Shown here piece by piece: positions 1 to 13,600 of a DNA stretch of 62,000 nucleotides (positions are counted from its first letter, which is position 1; each line of letters opens with the position of its first letter). The notes beneath the pieces were generated by a model. The model ran no database searches and was not told the DNA's origin. It worked only from the letters and a program-made list of their open reading frames with translations. The position numbers and the translations under genes are program-made. Source of the stretch: Glandiceps talaboti (taxonomy: Eukaryota; Hemichordata; Enteropneusta; Spengelidae); NCBI RefSeq assembly GCF_964340395.1, contig NC_135560.1, positions 16,412,598 to 16,474,597 on the forward strand, written 5' to 3'.

Positions 1-60
1 ACGGCCTCGAAACATGAGTTTTATGTGTAGTTCATTAGCTTAATTTTGGTGGGGTTTTAG

Positions 61-100
61 TGTATAAAAAGGGGAGAGTTTCTGAGATTTCGTTAGTCAA
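61..100 (+). promoter_or_regulatory. TATA-box-like core promoter in the 1.1-kb unit
   Basis: TATAAAAA at 63-70 lies about 30 bp upstream of a TTAGTCAACC stretch that could serve as an initiator. The same site recurs at 1164-1171. The spacing resembles the core promoter of a retroelement terminal repeat. This rests on motif and spacing only; no transcript evidence is available. Confidence 0.3.
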
Positions 101-399
101 CCTGGGGACTCACTGGATGCTGTAATTTCGGGGAGAGAGTACTCCGTACTTTCGCTATTTCGTAGCCGACTTCTCCACACTCACTGACCCGGTAAGCTAC
201 ACTGGTTAGCCCGTCGGCCTGGTTCGTATATGTGACTGTGGTAGATGCTGCACGAGTTACGAGTTGTATAGTGGGAAACTGGGCCTTGTCAATACAAAAC
301 TATTTGCTGGTGCCGGGGACGGGGATTCGAATAAGTTCTCACGGTAGACAAATAGCACGCACGGGGCTCGAGTGCGACAGTATTATTACATATTGGGTT

Positions 400-910
400 A
401 GTGAAACATATTGTGTTAAGTGATAAAACATATTGGTTGAGGTTTATTACATATTGGGTTAAGATGTTATTACATATTGGGTTAGTATTACATATTGGGT
501 TAAGATGTTATTACATATTGGGTTAGTGAAATAAATTGACTTAAGTGTCAAAACATATTGGGTTAGTATTTCATACTAGTATATAGTATTATTACATATT
601 GGGTTAGTGAAACATATTGAGTTAAGTGATAAAACATATTGGTTTAGGTTTATTACATATTGGGTTAAGATGTTATTACATATTGGGTTAGTATTACATA
701 TTGGGTTAAGGTGTTATTACATATTGGGTTAGTATTACATATTGGGTTAAGGCGTTATTACATATTGGGTTAGTATTACATATTGGGTTAAGGTGTTATT
801 ACATATTGGGTTAGTATTACATATTGGGTTAAAATGTTATTACATATTGGGTTAGTGAAATAAATTGACTTAAGTGTCAAAACATATTGGGTTAGTATTT
901 CATACTAGTA
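400..910 (+). repeat. TTACATATTGGGTTA minisatellite, block 1
   Basis: A roughly 15-25 bp motif (ATTACATATTGGGTTA with GTGAAA, AGATGTT or AGGTGTT linkers) is repeated about twenty times. Variants such as CATATTGAGTTA and CATATTGGTTTA alternate with the majority form. The same block is present in the second 1.1-kb unit. No gene is supported here. Confidence 0.9.
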
Positions 911-1500
911 TAAGGTATTGTGGCGGTCGAATGATATCCTAAGCCAAGTATATAGTGTTAGGTTGTTTTACGTTGTTTCCTACAGTAATTACGACGTGGA
1001 GTTTGACCGGGAGTAACACTGGAAGTCGGCTACACGGTAACCTTCAGCCACGTAGGCAGGTCACATGGGGTATATTTTCCCGCTATTCCCAAACATTGTA
1101 TACGGCCTCGAAACATGAGTTTTATGTGTAGTTCATTAGCTTAATTTTGGTGGGGTTTTAGTGTATAAAAAGGGGAGAGTTTCTGAGATTTCGTTAGTCA
1201 ACCTGGGGACTCACTGGATGCTGTAATTTCGGGGAGAGAGTACTCCGTACTTTCGCTATTTCGTAGCCGACTTCTCCACACTCACTGACCCGGTAAGCTA
1301 CACTGGTTAGCCCGTCGGCCTGGTTCGTATATGTGACTGTGGTAGATGCTGCACGAGTTGCGAGTTGTATAGTGGGAAACTGGGCCTTGTCAATACAAAA
1401 CTATTTGCTGGTGCCGGGGACGGGGATTCGAATAAGTTCTCACGGTAGACAAATAGCACGCACGGGGCTCGAGTGCGACAGTATTATTACATATTGGGTT

Positions 1501-2033
1501 AGTGAAACATATTGTGTTAAGTGATAAAACATATTGGTTGAGGTTTATTACATATTGGGTTAAGATGTTATTACATATTGGGTTAGTATTACATATTGGG
1601 TTAAGATGTTATTACATATTGGGTTAGTGAAATAAATTGACTTAAGTGTCAAAACATATTGGGTTAGTATTTCATACTAGTATATAGTATTATTACATAT
1701 TGGGTTAGTGAAACATATTGAGTTAAGTGATAAAACATATTGGTTTAGGTTTATTACATATTGGGTTAAGATGTTATTACATATTGGGTTAGTATTACAT
1801 ATTGGGTTAAGGTGTTATTACATATTGGGTTAGTATTACATATTGGGTTAAGGCGTTATTACATATTGGGTTAGTATTACATATTGGGTTAAGGCGTTAT
1901 TACATATTGGGTTAGTATTACATATTGGGTTAAGGTGTTATTACATATTGGGTTAGTATTACATATTGGGTTAAGGTGTTATTACATATTGGGTTAGTAT
2001 TACATATTGGGTTGATTATTACATATTGGGGTG
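1501..2033 (+). repeat. TTACATATTGGGTTA minisatellite, block 2
   Basis: Copy of the minisatellite in the second 1.1-kb unit. It has extra AAGGCGTT/AAGGTGTT spacers compared with block 1, so the two arrays have begun to diverge in copy number. It ends at a GATTATTACATATTGGGGTG junction. Confidence 0.88.
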
Positions 2034-2286
2034 ATACAGCGTTTAGGTTGGAGTTCCCTTGATCGCGATGATGTATTTTTGCTGCGTGGACTCTCTTTCG
2101 AGAGTAAAGGGCCATTCGGTCTAGGTTACCCGTTTGCAAGGGCTTATTGGCTTTCGCCACTGTTTACCCGTTATGGGATCGGACTTTTTGTCATAAAAAA
2201 TTAATTTTTGTTATTTCATTTGTCCACGGGAAATTATTGAACATAGGATATTTACTGTATCTTTTTCGAACCAAGATATTTTTCAG

Positions 2287-2766
2287 GTAGAGGATTGGAA
2301 ATCAGAATTGAATAATCCAGCTCTGAGGAATCTATGTGAAACCATTCCAGATGTGATGCTAGCATCGAAAGCAGGTAACACTGTATCCAAGTATACCAAT
2401 GGTTGGATTCGTTGGAAGGAGTGGTGTTCTGTGAATTTATCAGTGGATGCTGCATTCCCAGCCAAGCCAGTTCATATTGCAGTTTATCTCAGAAGTTTAT
2501 TGGATGGTGCAAAAACAGCAGCACCGTTGGAAACTGCGATACAGCATCAGATGATGATGGCTGGTATACAAAAATTCGTTGGGGATATTTCTAAGTTTGG
2601 CACTCACAGTTTCAGAGCAGGGGGAGCCACTGTAGCAGCTAATAGCAATGTTAATGAGAGATGTTTGGCCAGACACGGCGGGTGGAAATCAACCAGCTCT
2701 AAAGACAGATATATTGTCGATTCCCTAAGTATGAAACTCGATGTAGCTCGGTCACTTGGGGTGTAA
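2287..2766 (+). pseudogene. Internally deleted tyrosine recombinase (DIRS/Ngaro/Crypton-type)
   Basis: An open segment follows a TTTTTCAG acceptor-like site and ends in TAA. The N-terminal part carries the SAM-like core-binding pattern of eukaryotic transposon recombinases (YTNGWIRWKEWC, then VHIAVYLRSLLDGAKTAAPL). The C-terminal part carries GTHSFRAGGAT (HxxR), RHGGWKS and the DRYIVDS segment supplying the tyrosine nucleophile. Between these the chain jumps from ETAIQHQM to KFVGDISKFG, so a large part of the catalytic domain, including the region of the first catalytic Arg and the Lys, is absent. The fragment is 150-160 residues, far shorter than full-length relatives. It should be inactive. 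Family placement among YR retroelements versus Cryptons is not settled. Confidence 0.8.
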
Positions 2767-2810
2767 ACCTTCGTATTACACTTGAAACTACTAACTAGCT
2801 TTTCCACTCT

Positions 2811-2895
2811 CGTGGGGTGTTCGACAACCACCGCATACTACCGCATATATTCTGTCTTGTCTTTATTTATTGGTATGATACAGTTTAGTATAGAT
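2811..2895 (+). repeat. 85-bp direct repeat, copy 1
   Basis: Begins CGTGGGGTGTTCGACAACCA and ends AGTTTAGTATAGAT. It is repeated identically at 3269-3353, 458 bp downstream. It lies just after the recombinase stop codon, as expected for a B1 repeat of a split-direct-repeat retroelement, but the partner A repeats were not recognised. Confidence 0.88.
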
Positions 2896-3268
2896 TGGAT
2901 AATTATATGCGTTTCAAAGATTAGCATATAATTACTATCTATTCGTTACGCAAGTGAATTCCTGTCATTGGTTGGTTGTTGTGATTCACAGGTGTTGTGT
3001 TGGGGTATATATGTGTTTAGAAGTCATTTGTTCGTCAGTCTCGGTTGTCTCTGCACGATGGCAACAACAGCAATTTTTCCCTTTATGTAATATCTTATAA
3101 AGTTTGATGTCAACTGTAAATCCTTCACCTTCAAGTATTAATATCAGATTTTTCATGGATGCTGTATTTCAGTTTATAATTCAATTGTAATTTATTTGTA
3201 ACTGCTTCTGTAAGGGGGGAATCATGAAATAAAAGTGGTGGATGATTTCGGGGATACATAGTGTCCAT

Positions 3269-3353
3269 CGTGGGGTGTTCGACAACCACCGCATACTACC
3301 GCATATATTCTGTCTTGTCTTTATTTATTGGTATGATACAGTTTAGTATAGAT
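3269..3353 (+). repeat. 85-bp direct repeat, copy 2
   Basis: Identical to 2811-2895. Its right end abuts the first recognisable LINE coding sequence at 3354, so the LINE tail was joined or inserted exactly here. The 373 bp between the copies hold no ORF. Confidence 0.88.
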
Positions 3354-4577
3354 GTGGTATTTTGGTGGGACAGAGCTGAAGATAGCAAGTGCTTATGAGT
3401 ACCTAGGTCTCGTATTGTCATGTAAAGGCTCTCTTTCCGTCACCACAAGAAATATGGCTGTTAAAGCTAGGAAGAAATTAGCTATCGTAGGAAAGTCTGT
3501 TAAAGACTTGAAGTTTCTGGCACCGAACATATATTTTAGACTTTTGACGTCTTGATTTTACCAGTCCTTAGCTACGGCTCTGAAGTATGGGGTTTTACGG
3601 CATATGAACACCTTGAAAGAGTACAGTTACTTTATTGCAGACGTTATTTAGGAGTGGCAAATAGCGCCCCCAATTGTACAGTTTTGGGTGAATGTGGGAG
3701 ATTGCCATTGTTCTGTTACTATGTTACAAGATGCGTTAAGTACTGGCTACATATCATAACAATGCCAGAGTCACGTTTACCATTTAAAGCTTATCAAATG
3801 TTATTTAAAATGGATGAACAAGGAAAACATTCCTGGGTCACACAGGTAAAACATCTGTTTTATCAGTACGGTTTTGGAGAATCCTGGTTAAACCAGGGTG
3901 TGGGGAATACAGTGGTCTTTCTATCAGAGTTTAGTACTAGGGTAAAAGACGTTAAAAGCCAAGAATGGTGGTCAGAGGTATGTGCTAACGAGAAAACTAG
4001 TTACTACAGAAATTTTAAAAAGGAACTTGCACCTGAAATGTATATTTCATTGATTAGTCTTTTTAAGTACCGTAGAGCCCTAGCAAGATTTAGATGTTCT
4101 AGCCACGCGTTAGAGATCGAAACGGGGAGACACAGAGGAACTGACAAAGAATTCAGGATATGTAAATTATGTTGTATCGAAGTAGAAGATGAATATCATT
4201 TCCTCTTTAAGTGTCCAGCGTGGGATAATCTAAGAAAAAGATATTTACAACCTGCATCATACAGATCACCTTCACTTTACCATTTTAATCAGTTGATGGC
4301 ATCTAAGGATGACAATACCACTAGAAATCTAGCTTTATTTTTGTTTCATGCATTTAAAGTAAAAGACAAACTGTAAACTCTCCATAAAATTTACCATTTA
4401 TTATTCAGCGAATGTGTGCTTTGGAGCTTTACAAAGACATCCTTGTTTATCACTGTATGTATTACACTGGCACTGTGAACTAGTTGTGAACTAGTTGTGT
4501 AACTGAATTTATTTATTATACTGTGTATATATCTGGGGCCGGAGGCCCATATTATTAAATAAACCAGTATTATTATT
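3354..4577 (+). mobile_element. 5'-truncated LINE (non-LTR retrotransposon) 3' end
   Basis: Two overlapping open segments encode the C-terminal part of a LINE reverse transcriptase ORF. The first (3354-3555) reads AYEYLGLVLSCKGSLS and so on. The second (3552-4376) opens with LILPVLSYGSEVWG, the usual thumb-region motif, and near its end has a zinc-binding pattern CKLC...HFLFKCPAWDNLR (CCHC). The segments are in different frames and join within LLTS/LILPVL, so one frameshift separates them. A ~200-bp 3' UTR follows, with a GGGCCGGAGGCCC hairpin and a tail of TATTATTATTT. The polymerase core and endonuclease are missing, so this is a dead 5'-truncated copy. The clade is not resolved. Confidence 0.88.
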
Positions 4578-5655
4578 TCGTCTATTTACTTTATCCACGA
4601 ACAAGCGAACAAGTGCGAATATTATACGCATTACGTATGTAATGGTTGTCTGGCTGTGATTTCGCAAAGAATTGGCCCTTAATGTCTACAGGAACTATAA
4701 TTACTCCATTATAAGAAAACGGCTCCATTTACCAATGTCTAGTTATGTTTTATGCACATCGTTACCTGCCACACAGGTGTTGACTCGCCACCGCCTGATA
4801 TGTTATGGATATTAATGAATATTTCAGAATGTGTAGCACAGTGCCATGAAAATTGTAGCACACACATATATGCGTTCGCTGAAAGCACAGGGATGACACT
4901 GAATGAATAAGTGAGGGCGCTATACTGTGCCATCATCTCTGCCAAGCCTATTACTTCAATTTTATACAGCCAAACGCGCACTCTTTGATAATGACGCCCC
5001 CCCCCCCCAAAGCCTCATTGTTAGGGTTTGATTTTCGATAAATAAAATACCCATATGCGAATAACATTTTTGAAATCATGACTTGGCAACTATTCCCAGT
5101 ATTTCACGGCAAAAGTTGGTTGCAGTCTGAACTAGTCAACACATTATACGAACACTATCAATCTTCAGGAACTCACAGAGATGTTATTTTTTTAGCTACC
5201 TTTTCTTCGTGTCTCTTTTAGCCCTCACCCCACCCTTATTGGACGCCCTCTTGTGACACTTCTTTCGAAAATGACTGCAAGGTGAGCAATCGAAATATGG
5301 CGAGTGTGGTTCGACCACGACGGTGATCAAGTACTACCGATCGCCGAAATCTACCAGAGTGTCTAACATGACAATTTACTATGTACTTATTAGTCAACAA
5401 TATGCGTTGTATGGGAGATTGATGTTAAAACTGCCAATATTACGTTATTGTACAATTTCTCAATTCATAACATTGCAAAGGTCTTGTTTATGTGAATGGT
5501 TGGAAGTTGGTTATCTTTTATCCATGGCCAATGATATCATAACTTGCCTGTTCGTGTGTATTTTACATTTGAAAGGACGTGCATATATCGTGAACGATGC
5601 ACTGATGCTAGTTTCTTGCGTAAACGCGAGACGTTTTTTTAAATCAGGGCTTACG
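4578..5655. other. Intergenic stretch without supported gene
   Basis: Unique AT-rich sequence with a C homopolymer near 4995-5005. A 120-codon open frame at 5323-5685 lacks any recognisable motif, starts at a non-ATG codon and is not supported as a gene. Confidence 0.6.
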
Positions 5656-5790
5656 TTTTTGTCATCACATACGCTCATATTATAACAGTTGTGGACCGTT
5701 TTTGTCAACGCCCGCGCTCAGTTGTGAAACGTTTATGTCAACTCGTACGCTCAGTTGAAAAACGTATTTGTCAACGCGTACGCCCAGTTG
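5656..5790 (+). repeat. ~32-bp tandem repeat, about four degenerate copies
   Basis: The pattern ACGTTTTTGTCAACGCGTACGCTCAGTTG recurs near 5660, 5697, 5728 and 5762, becoming more regular to the right. No coding signal. Confidence 0.75.
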
Positions 5791-7705
5791 CATTCAATTT
5801 ATAACACACATGATTTGGGCGGAGCTACATTGTTTTTAGTTAATTCACCAAATTAGATTATAAATTAGATTGCGTTTACACACTGTTGAAATCGATATAT
5901 TTCCTCTATTGACAATCTATGAATCTCTTTTCGATATGCCAATAAGAACTATCGATCAACGTATTGTAGGGAATTATACTCAGCAAGAGGTACACACGGA
6001 ATCACTGTACAGGGACACAACAGAAAATAACTTGAAGACGGTGTATTTCGCAGTATAACGTCTGGCCCACCAATCAACAGGAGAGAGTGAGGTGTACATC
6101 AGCGTATGACCAGAAACGTGGACCGTCCAACTGGATCGATCAGATAGATCGTCCAGTCGAGACAATCCAGCCCTAGATCATTCTTCACAGATCGAAGAGA
6201 TCGTCCCAGAAGACCGTTCCCTCCTCCCTCCTTCTCTCTTCCTTTTTAAAAACACTAAAAGTTACCACAGATATAGCCCAGAAGAGAGCCGTTTGTCGGT
6301 ATGCAAAGCATATTAAAATTACATTACAATTCTTATTTAAATGTCAAGTTTCACGTCACTAGTCATTCCAGACAGTTGATTGGATTGGAGTTCTTGATAT
6401 CTGCATATAGTGACGTGATATTCAGATTATTATCTTACGTACCCAAGCGTATTTACTATTAAAATATTCTTAAGAAATGTGTCTAAAATACTTTACTATT
6501 AAAATATTCTTAAGACAGGTGTTGCCGACTAGCAATGTATACAAATTCTATTCCTTTGAAATTGTAATAAGTGTGTATGATGTCATGCAACCCGACATTG
6601 ATGTCAGCAGCCTATTTGTCTGCAATTTAAATATAGCATATAATAGTTTCTTTTGTCTTAAGTTCCGCATTGTTAGTTTGAACTTGATTTACTGCTAACA
6701 ATGGCTATACAAATACAACCAGAGATCAATTTCACACTCTCATCGTTATTGCTAAAAATACTTTTCTCCATTGCTTTATCCAGTTGCTTTCTTTTGTTAC
6801 TCATGTTTCATTTTATCTAATTGGAATCTCGTGCTTTGAGTTCAAACTTGTATATTGGTTTTGTTAAAGTGCTTATTTTAAGACAATAGAATCCATTAAA
6901 TCGATACCATATTGGTTTTCTATCTTTAGTTTATGCTTTCTAGGTACAAAATATCTCAAGTTCATTTCTACGGTTGGAATGTATGTGACAACACACTTGA
7001 AACAAAACAAACATACCAATAACGCAAGCATAAAGTATTTTAACTTCCACATGTCATTATGAAAAATACAGTTCACTGTCAAGAGATAACATCAACAGCC
7101 AAATTATACAATAAACATTTTACGAATTAAAAAAATAACTCAGGCTAAAATTAAACCATTCGCCCATCACATGACTCCACAATATATCCAATCCAACTAC
7201 TAGATAAGTACTCATGTATGTTGCCAATGTCAATTTATGTAAACTGGTCATGAAACATGAACTAAACCAGGGTCCCTGCTCTCGGTCTTTTATGTTATTA
7301 ATTGTAATTAACGGGTTACATAATCTCTGATCGATACCAATTGTGCCATTCAAACCATTGCATTTTCTCTTTCACTTATCAGTGAATGTAATTACACGTT
7401 GAAGTCAAGTTGAACTAAAATTTTCTCAAATATAAGAACGCATTATCATATTAAAAGTGATAAAATCCAAACGATAACAAAGTCTATACACGTACACAAG
7501 TGTTCATAATTATAATAACGCCAGCATTTAATAGTGTTTTCATCACGAATATCAAATATGGATTCTTATACTAATGGACCGTTTGACACCTTTGGCGTCA
7601 ACACTTGCTTGGTAATGCTCGAATAGAAAGTACGGGACGAGAAGAACAGGCTGTAACACGTTACAGGTACCGGAAGAAGATCTTCGAAACAATGCACCTC
7701 CTACA
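5791..7705. other. Intergenic region upstream of the LicD gene
   Basis: No gene is supported. A 23-bp direct repeat (TTTACTATTAAAATATTCTT core) occurs at about 6449 and 6491. Short open frames on both strands have no recognisable domain. The promoter of the LicD gene presumably lies in the right part, but no convincing TATA box is seen. Confidence 0.55.
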
Positions 7706-10288
7706 ATGTCGAAGATTCCAGTCAATACTCGACAAAATACTTCAGCGTGTGTGTATGTGATTAACGAAGTGTGGAGATCGATCAAAACTAAGAATTGTTT
7801 TAGGACGAGTCAAGTCGAAGCATTTAATGTTATTTATGTATCGTACAAACTGCTGAAACAATTGGACATGGTTTCTAAAGCTAGTATATGTCTACCCAAA
7901 TTAACAAGACGAAAACGAAAACTTTGTGTCACAGTGGTAATCATCTTGGTAGTATCTTGTCTCATGCTTCATTTTGCAGTTTTACCCAATGTTATGGGAT
8001 ACTACAACGACCCTTGTTATTTAACAGAGCAGCAGTTGACAGACATGAGGTACATGGTAAGCGCCATTATTGCCAGTTATGAAGAAATGAACGTCACTTA
8101 TTGGTTGGATTTCGGTACATTGCTGGGAGCCGTCAACACAGGCGATATTTTAAGGTAATGATTTGATATAATTGTAAAACCATATGATTGTAAAATAGTC
8201 GCCATTTTGTTGAAATCGTCACTCGTACAATCTCGCTGACTCAAGTTTTCCTCTTAGACAAGCTTTATATGTTAGCAATCATCGCTTTCGTACAATGTCG
8301 TCGACTCAAGTTTTCATTCCGTACAGGAGACGATTAGAATTAGAAGGGGAGGAAAAAAAGCAAAAACGAACAGGAATGTGCCTTGGCGTTGTTAATTAGC
8401 AGAACAAAGACAAACACACAGAGTTTAAAACAATACTGTACAATACAATACAGCATCAAGTCATGATAAAACCACGGACAGGTAATTCTTGCTAGTCTGA
8501 ACATGTACTACTCTTGGATACAAGCTATTTTTAAAGTTCTCGGATCTGAATAACCTAAAACGTTTCCCAGAGAGGAAGCAATTCAAAATGTTTATGTGCC
8601 GGGCGTGATGCTTCTGAAATGATTTGACTCAATCAATACCAATGACTTTAAGCGGACCAACGGCTGAACCTGTCAGATTAGCAGTGGTTTTGACTATTTT
8701 ATCAAGGATGGTCTTTTCCTGCTGTGTGGCACTGCCATACCAATCAGTAATAGCGAAATTCAACTACTGCTCTCCCCTTATTCCGCCATGAGTAAGTATA
8801 CCTTCAAATCCAATATGTTCCGCCCTTTGGGATGCGTTTTCTACCCCTTTGGTCGAAAATGGGGCCTATTTTTATTTCTAAGTTGAAGCATCTAAAACGG
8901 GGTCCACTTTGCGTTATATTCGATTTTGCTTGGTCTAAAATGTAGCCCATTGTCCTTTACCAATTCATAACTGGCATTAATTGTCCCAAAATGTTGCCTC
9001 TTATGGACAATGTATTTAGGACTAATTTTTAGCTTATAGATTGGGGTCCGTCGGTCCATGCGTCCAGAGCCATTTCTTGGACATTCATTGACTGATTTCT
9101 TTCAAACTTAGTAAATGGATAATGAACTATGACTTACATATGCACGTCAATTGTTTTGGGATATGGTGCAATTTAGCAGACGTAGAGACATTTTTGGGTC
9201 AAAAATGTTAATTTTGGTAAAAAAAAAACGCCTTAAACTTCAAAACTACTGGGCGGATTGGCCTTGTATTTTGTGGGAATATTCTTAGGGACATGTTACT
9301 GTAATTTAGATCTGTTCATTACGTAATGATTCCCTTAGTGATATGCAAATTAGGGTTAAAAATGTGTCTTTTTAGTCAAAAGTCTTTAATTCCAAAACTA
9401 CTGAGTAGATTGGACTGAAACTTGATGGGGATGCATCTGGTGGTGTATAGATGAAGAAATATCAAGTATATAATGATCTCATGAGTGATATGCAAATTAG
9501 GTGTAAAAATGTGAATTTTGGTCAAAAACTTAAATCTCAGAAAGTACGTGGTCAATGAGACTAAAACTTGATTAGATGTTACTAGAAGTGTTATTATGCA
9601 GATTTTCTGTAAAAGAATTTGGCCCTAGCAACAAAGATCACGTCGGTGGTGCGCTTTACAACATACCAAGTTCCCCGGGCCAACTTCCTGGTGACAGCTC
9701 CGATCGTTCGATGTGTTTTAGAAGATGAAATGAAATGAAACAAGTATATTTCAGTGACAATGAAAAGTATAAACCACAGAAAAACACACATTGAATACAG
9801 AATATGCCTCATGTAACCATGGTAACACGCTATGGTTTGTTTATTACAGACACGACGGGGATGCAGATTTCGGACGATTATGGCCTGAAGGGAAATCGTA
9901 CAAAGATTCCAAATTTCGGAAACAACTCAAAGAAAAAGGGATTGATGCAAACGCAGTTATAGCAAGTTACAGAAATCTAACGGTGGATCTCCAGCGATGG
10001 GTGGTGTATGACGGGGAATTCGCAGGAAAACCACGTAAAATGGTGAAAAGATATTTCTCAAAAAGAGTTATCAATGAGATGACATATGTGGACCATGTAT
10101 ACAGCAAATCAATCGAATTCCCGTTGTCATGGCTATTTCCAACCACAAGATTAGATTTTATTGGTTTAAAAGCAAAAGTTCCACACAATTATGACGATTT
10201 CTTAGAGATAAGATACCCTTATTCGTATTCAAGAAACTATAAAGTGCATATACCGTACAAGTGGAAATGTTGGCTTCCATTCACTTGA
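7706..10288 (+). CDS. LicD/fukutin-related phosphotransferase family protein (2 exons)
   Basis: Exons 7706-8154 and 9850-10288 join across a GT-AG intron inside an Arg codon (AG|A) to give about 295 residues. The junction rebuilds the LicD core: YWLDFGTLLG (132-141) before the splice, then R-HDGDADFG (150-158), the acidic metal/nucleotide-binding motif. The C-terminal half has the family's FPLSWLFPTTRLDFIGLKAKVP segment and the YDDFLEIRYPY closing motif. An N-terminal hydrophobic segment (about 73-93), preceded by RRKRK, predicts a type II membrane protein. A later in-frame ATG (Met55, 7868) still keeps the membrane segment. The family includes bacterial phosphocholine transferase LicD and animal FKTN/FKRP ribitol-phosphate transferases. 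Which donor and acceptor this one uses is unknown. No clear AATAAA was found close downstream. Confidence 0.9.
8155..9849. other. LicD gene intron with degenerate repeat
   Basis: Donor GTAATG, acceptor TTATTACAG. From about 9010 to 9570 a ~130-150 bp unit is repeated in decayed form: GTGATATGCAAATTAGG followed by TAAAAATGTG, and 'AACTACTGGGCGGATTGG'-like segments, recurring two or three times. It looks like an old interspersed repeat. The rest holds nothing recognisable. Confidence 0.6.
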
Positions 10289-11130
10289 TAGAAAACTCAC
10301 TCGCCGAATAGGAGCACGATTATCTCCATACTGACAAAGTTTGAACCACGATTGTGCTTCATTCAGTCAACCCACCTATGTAATTGGGGACTGCTGGGAT
10401 AGCGGTGGCAATGTGAATTGCTTGAATGCAATGCGCTTACATATCGGGTGCAAGTTGAAGAGGGTCCTTTGCGGGGAATTGCGTCGTTATAGGTAATGCG
10501 CTTTGAACACAGTATGGGAAAGTGTGCTATATTATATAAAAATCAAACAGACTTGTACTGTTATTGACAATTACCACTTCGAAGTCAAGGATGTAATATA
10601 ATTTTTTCTCTTCTTTTAATCTTTACAATTTTTGATTATTATTATTATTATTATTTTTTTTTTTGGGGGGGATAGAACACAACACAACATCATACTACAA
10701 GTATTAGCGTGATTTCACCCATCAAAATATAACATCGCTTGTATTAAGACTCAACATTCAATATGACATCGTTTGTATAACCAGGATATAGAGATATTCG
10801 GTTTTTTTAAATAGAGCATGCAAAGTTGAAACAACTTGTATTTAGGTACATACCAATGTATAATGTAGAGCGAAGGCAAGCATCTGATTCAGTCACCAGG
10901 CATCACTGATTGATTACTTAATCGATCGATTGATGTATTGCTAGACTGTCGATTTGACGGGCGGGTTTATTGATATATTAAAATAAGTCAATTCACAATC
11001 TATCGTATTTTCGTTCATATCGATATCAGCTACGCACTGATGTTTCAACTGTATCATAATTGATATGGTCATTTCAACATCATTTTTTATGAATAGGAAA
11101 GATTGGCTGGCTTCGTAGTGCATGTAGTTA
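10289..11130. other. Intergenic region downstream of LicD gene
   Basis: Contains an ATT run followed by T and G homopolymers near 10637-10670. No ORF, RNA gene or clear polyadenylation signal is recognised. Confidence 0.5.
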
Positions 11131-11131
11131 G

Positions 11132-11133
11132 GA

Positions 11134-11173
<40 letters not shown>

Positions 11174-11199
11174 GTTGATTGATTGATTGATTGATTGCA
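11132..11199 (+). repeat. (ATTG)n microsatellite
   Basis: About sixteen tetranucleotide copies with a GGTTGGTTG interruption in the middle. Confidence 0.95.
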
Positions 11200-11304
11200 A
11201 CTGAACGCAATCGAATGTATCCATTATTCCAACCAAGTAGGGGGTCCATACCGTTCCATTCTTCCCATAGGTTTCTATCCTTACAATATTGTCAACGCCC
11301 TCTA

Positions 11305-11620
11305 GCTCTCTGCGTTTACAATGGATTGTATCCTCAATCATCAACCCGTCCCTTCTGTCTTTAGCAATCTTAGATTACATCCTCAACCCTTCTTTAACCT
11401 TCCCATCCCTGTCTTTGCAATGGATTTATTTTCCTCTGAAAATCCTTACCTCCCCACCTCTGTCTTTGCAATGTATTTATATCCTTGAACTTTCGTTAAC
11501 CACTCCCCTCTCATGATTTTTTCCTCTTAGCATCCTTCACCCCCTCCCCTCCCTGTCTTTGCAATGATTTCTTTCCTCTAAGCATCCTTATCACCTTCGC
11601 AATGGATTCTATTCTCAAAC
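11305..11620 (+). repeat. ~65-bp degenerate tandem repeat
   Basis: The pattern CTGTCTTTGCAATGGATT, followed by TCCTC and an AATCCTTA-like part, then a C/T-rich stretch, recurs about five times. No coding function is seen. Confidence 0.75.
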
Positions 11621-11629
11621 TATTGAAAC

Positions 11630-11793
<164 letters not shown>

Positions 11794-11824
11794 AGGGTAG
11801 AAGAAAATCAAGTCGGGTTTTTCG

Positions 11825-11866
11825 TCTCTACAAGCCTGTTTCGTGAGTAAATCACTCGTCAGGAGA
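11825..11866 (-). ncRNA. Type I hammerhead ribozyme motif, copy 2 (-)
   Basis: Exact reverse complement of the + strand motif, carried by the left palindrome arm, so the core and pairing are identical. Cleavage would follow the base complementary to 11829. Its stem I extension is also preserved inside the arm. Confidence 0.83.
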
Positions 11867-11897
11867 TGTTGATGTACTGTAAGTCAGTACATCAACA

Positions 11898-11939
11898 TCT
11901 CCTGACGAGTGATTTACTCACGAAACAGGCTTGTAGAGA
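11898..11939 (+). ncRNA. Type I hammerhead ribozyme motif, copy 1 (+)
   Basis: Reading 5' to 3': stem I strand TCTC (11898-11901), core CTGACGA (11902-11908), stem II GTGA/TCAC closing loop TTTAC (11909-11921), core GAAA (11922-11925), a very short stem III CA/TG with loop GGCT (11926-11933), U16.1-H17 as TA (11934-11935), then stem I partner GAGA (11936-11939). Cleavage is predicted after 11935. All invariant core bases are present. Stem I may extend through ATCAA (11891-11895) with TTGAT (11953-11957). Type I motifs with a minimal stem III are known from Penelope-like elements and small retrozymes. Confidence 0.85.
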
Positions 11940-11979
11940 CGAAAAACCCGACTTGATTTTCTTCTACCCTCAACATATA

Positions 11980-13600
<1,621 letters not shown>

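Larger units (their letters stand above)
1..2033. repeat. 1,101-bp tandem duplication (two units)
   Basis: The sequence starting at position 1 recurs from 1102 almost base for base. Matching landmarks (ATG codons at 232 and 1333, TATA-like site, minisatellite block) are offset by 1,101 bp. The first unit is complete (1-1101). The second is colinear until the minisatellite ends near 2033, then passes into different sequence leading to a tyrosine recombinase fragment. Near-identity implies a recent duplication, or tandem long terminal units of a retroelement. The 63-codon open frames in each copy look incidental. The window edge may cut further copies. Confidence 0.93.

Noticed and set aside
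232-1524. Duplicate 63-codon frames at 232 and 1333
   Set aside because: They start at non-ATG codons, have no recognisable domain, and are identical only because the 1.1-kb unit is duplicated.
400-2033. GGGTTA units resembling telomeric TTAGGG
   Set aside because: The hexamer occurs only once per 15-25 bp motif within ATATTGGGTTA and never as a head-to-tail hexamer array, so it is a minisatellite, not an interstitial telomere.
5323-5685. 120-codon frame
   Set aside because: Non-ATG start, no domain, no splice context and overlapped by an equally open frame on the other strand.
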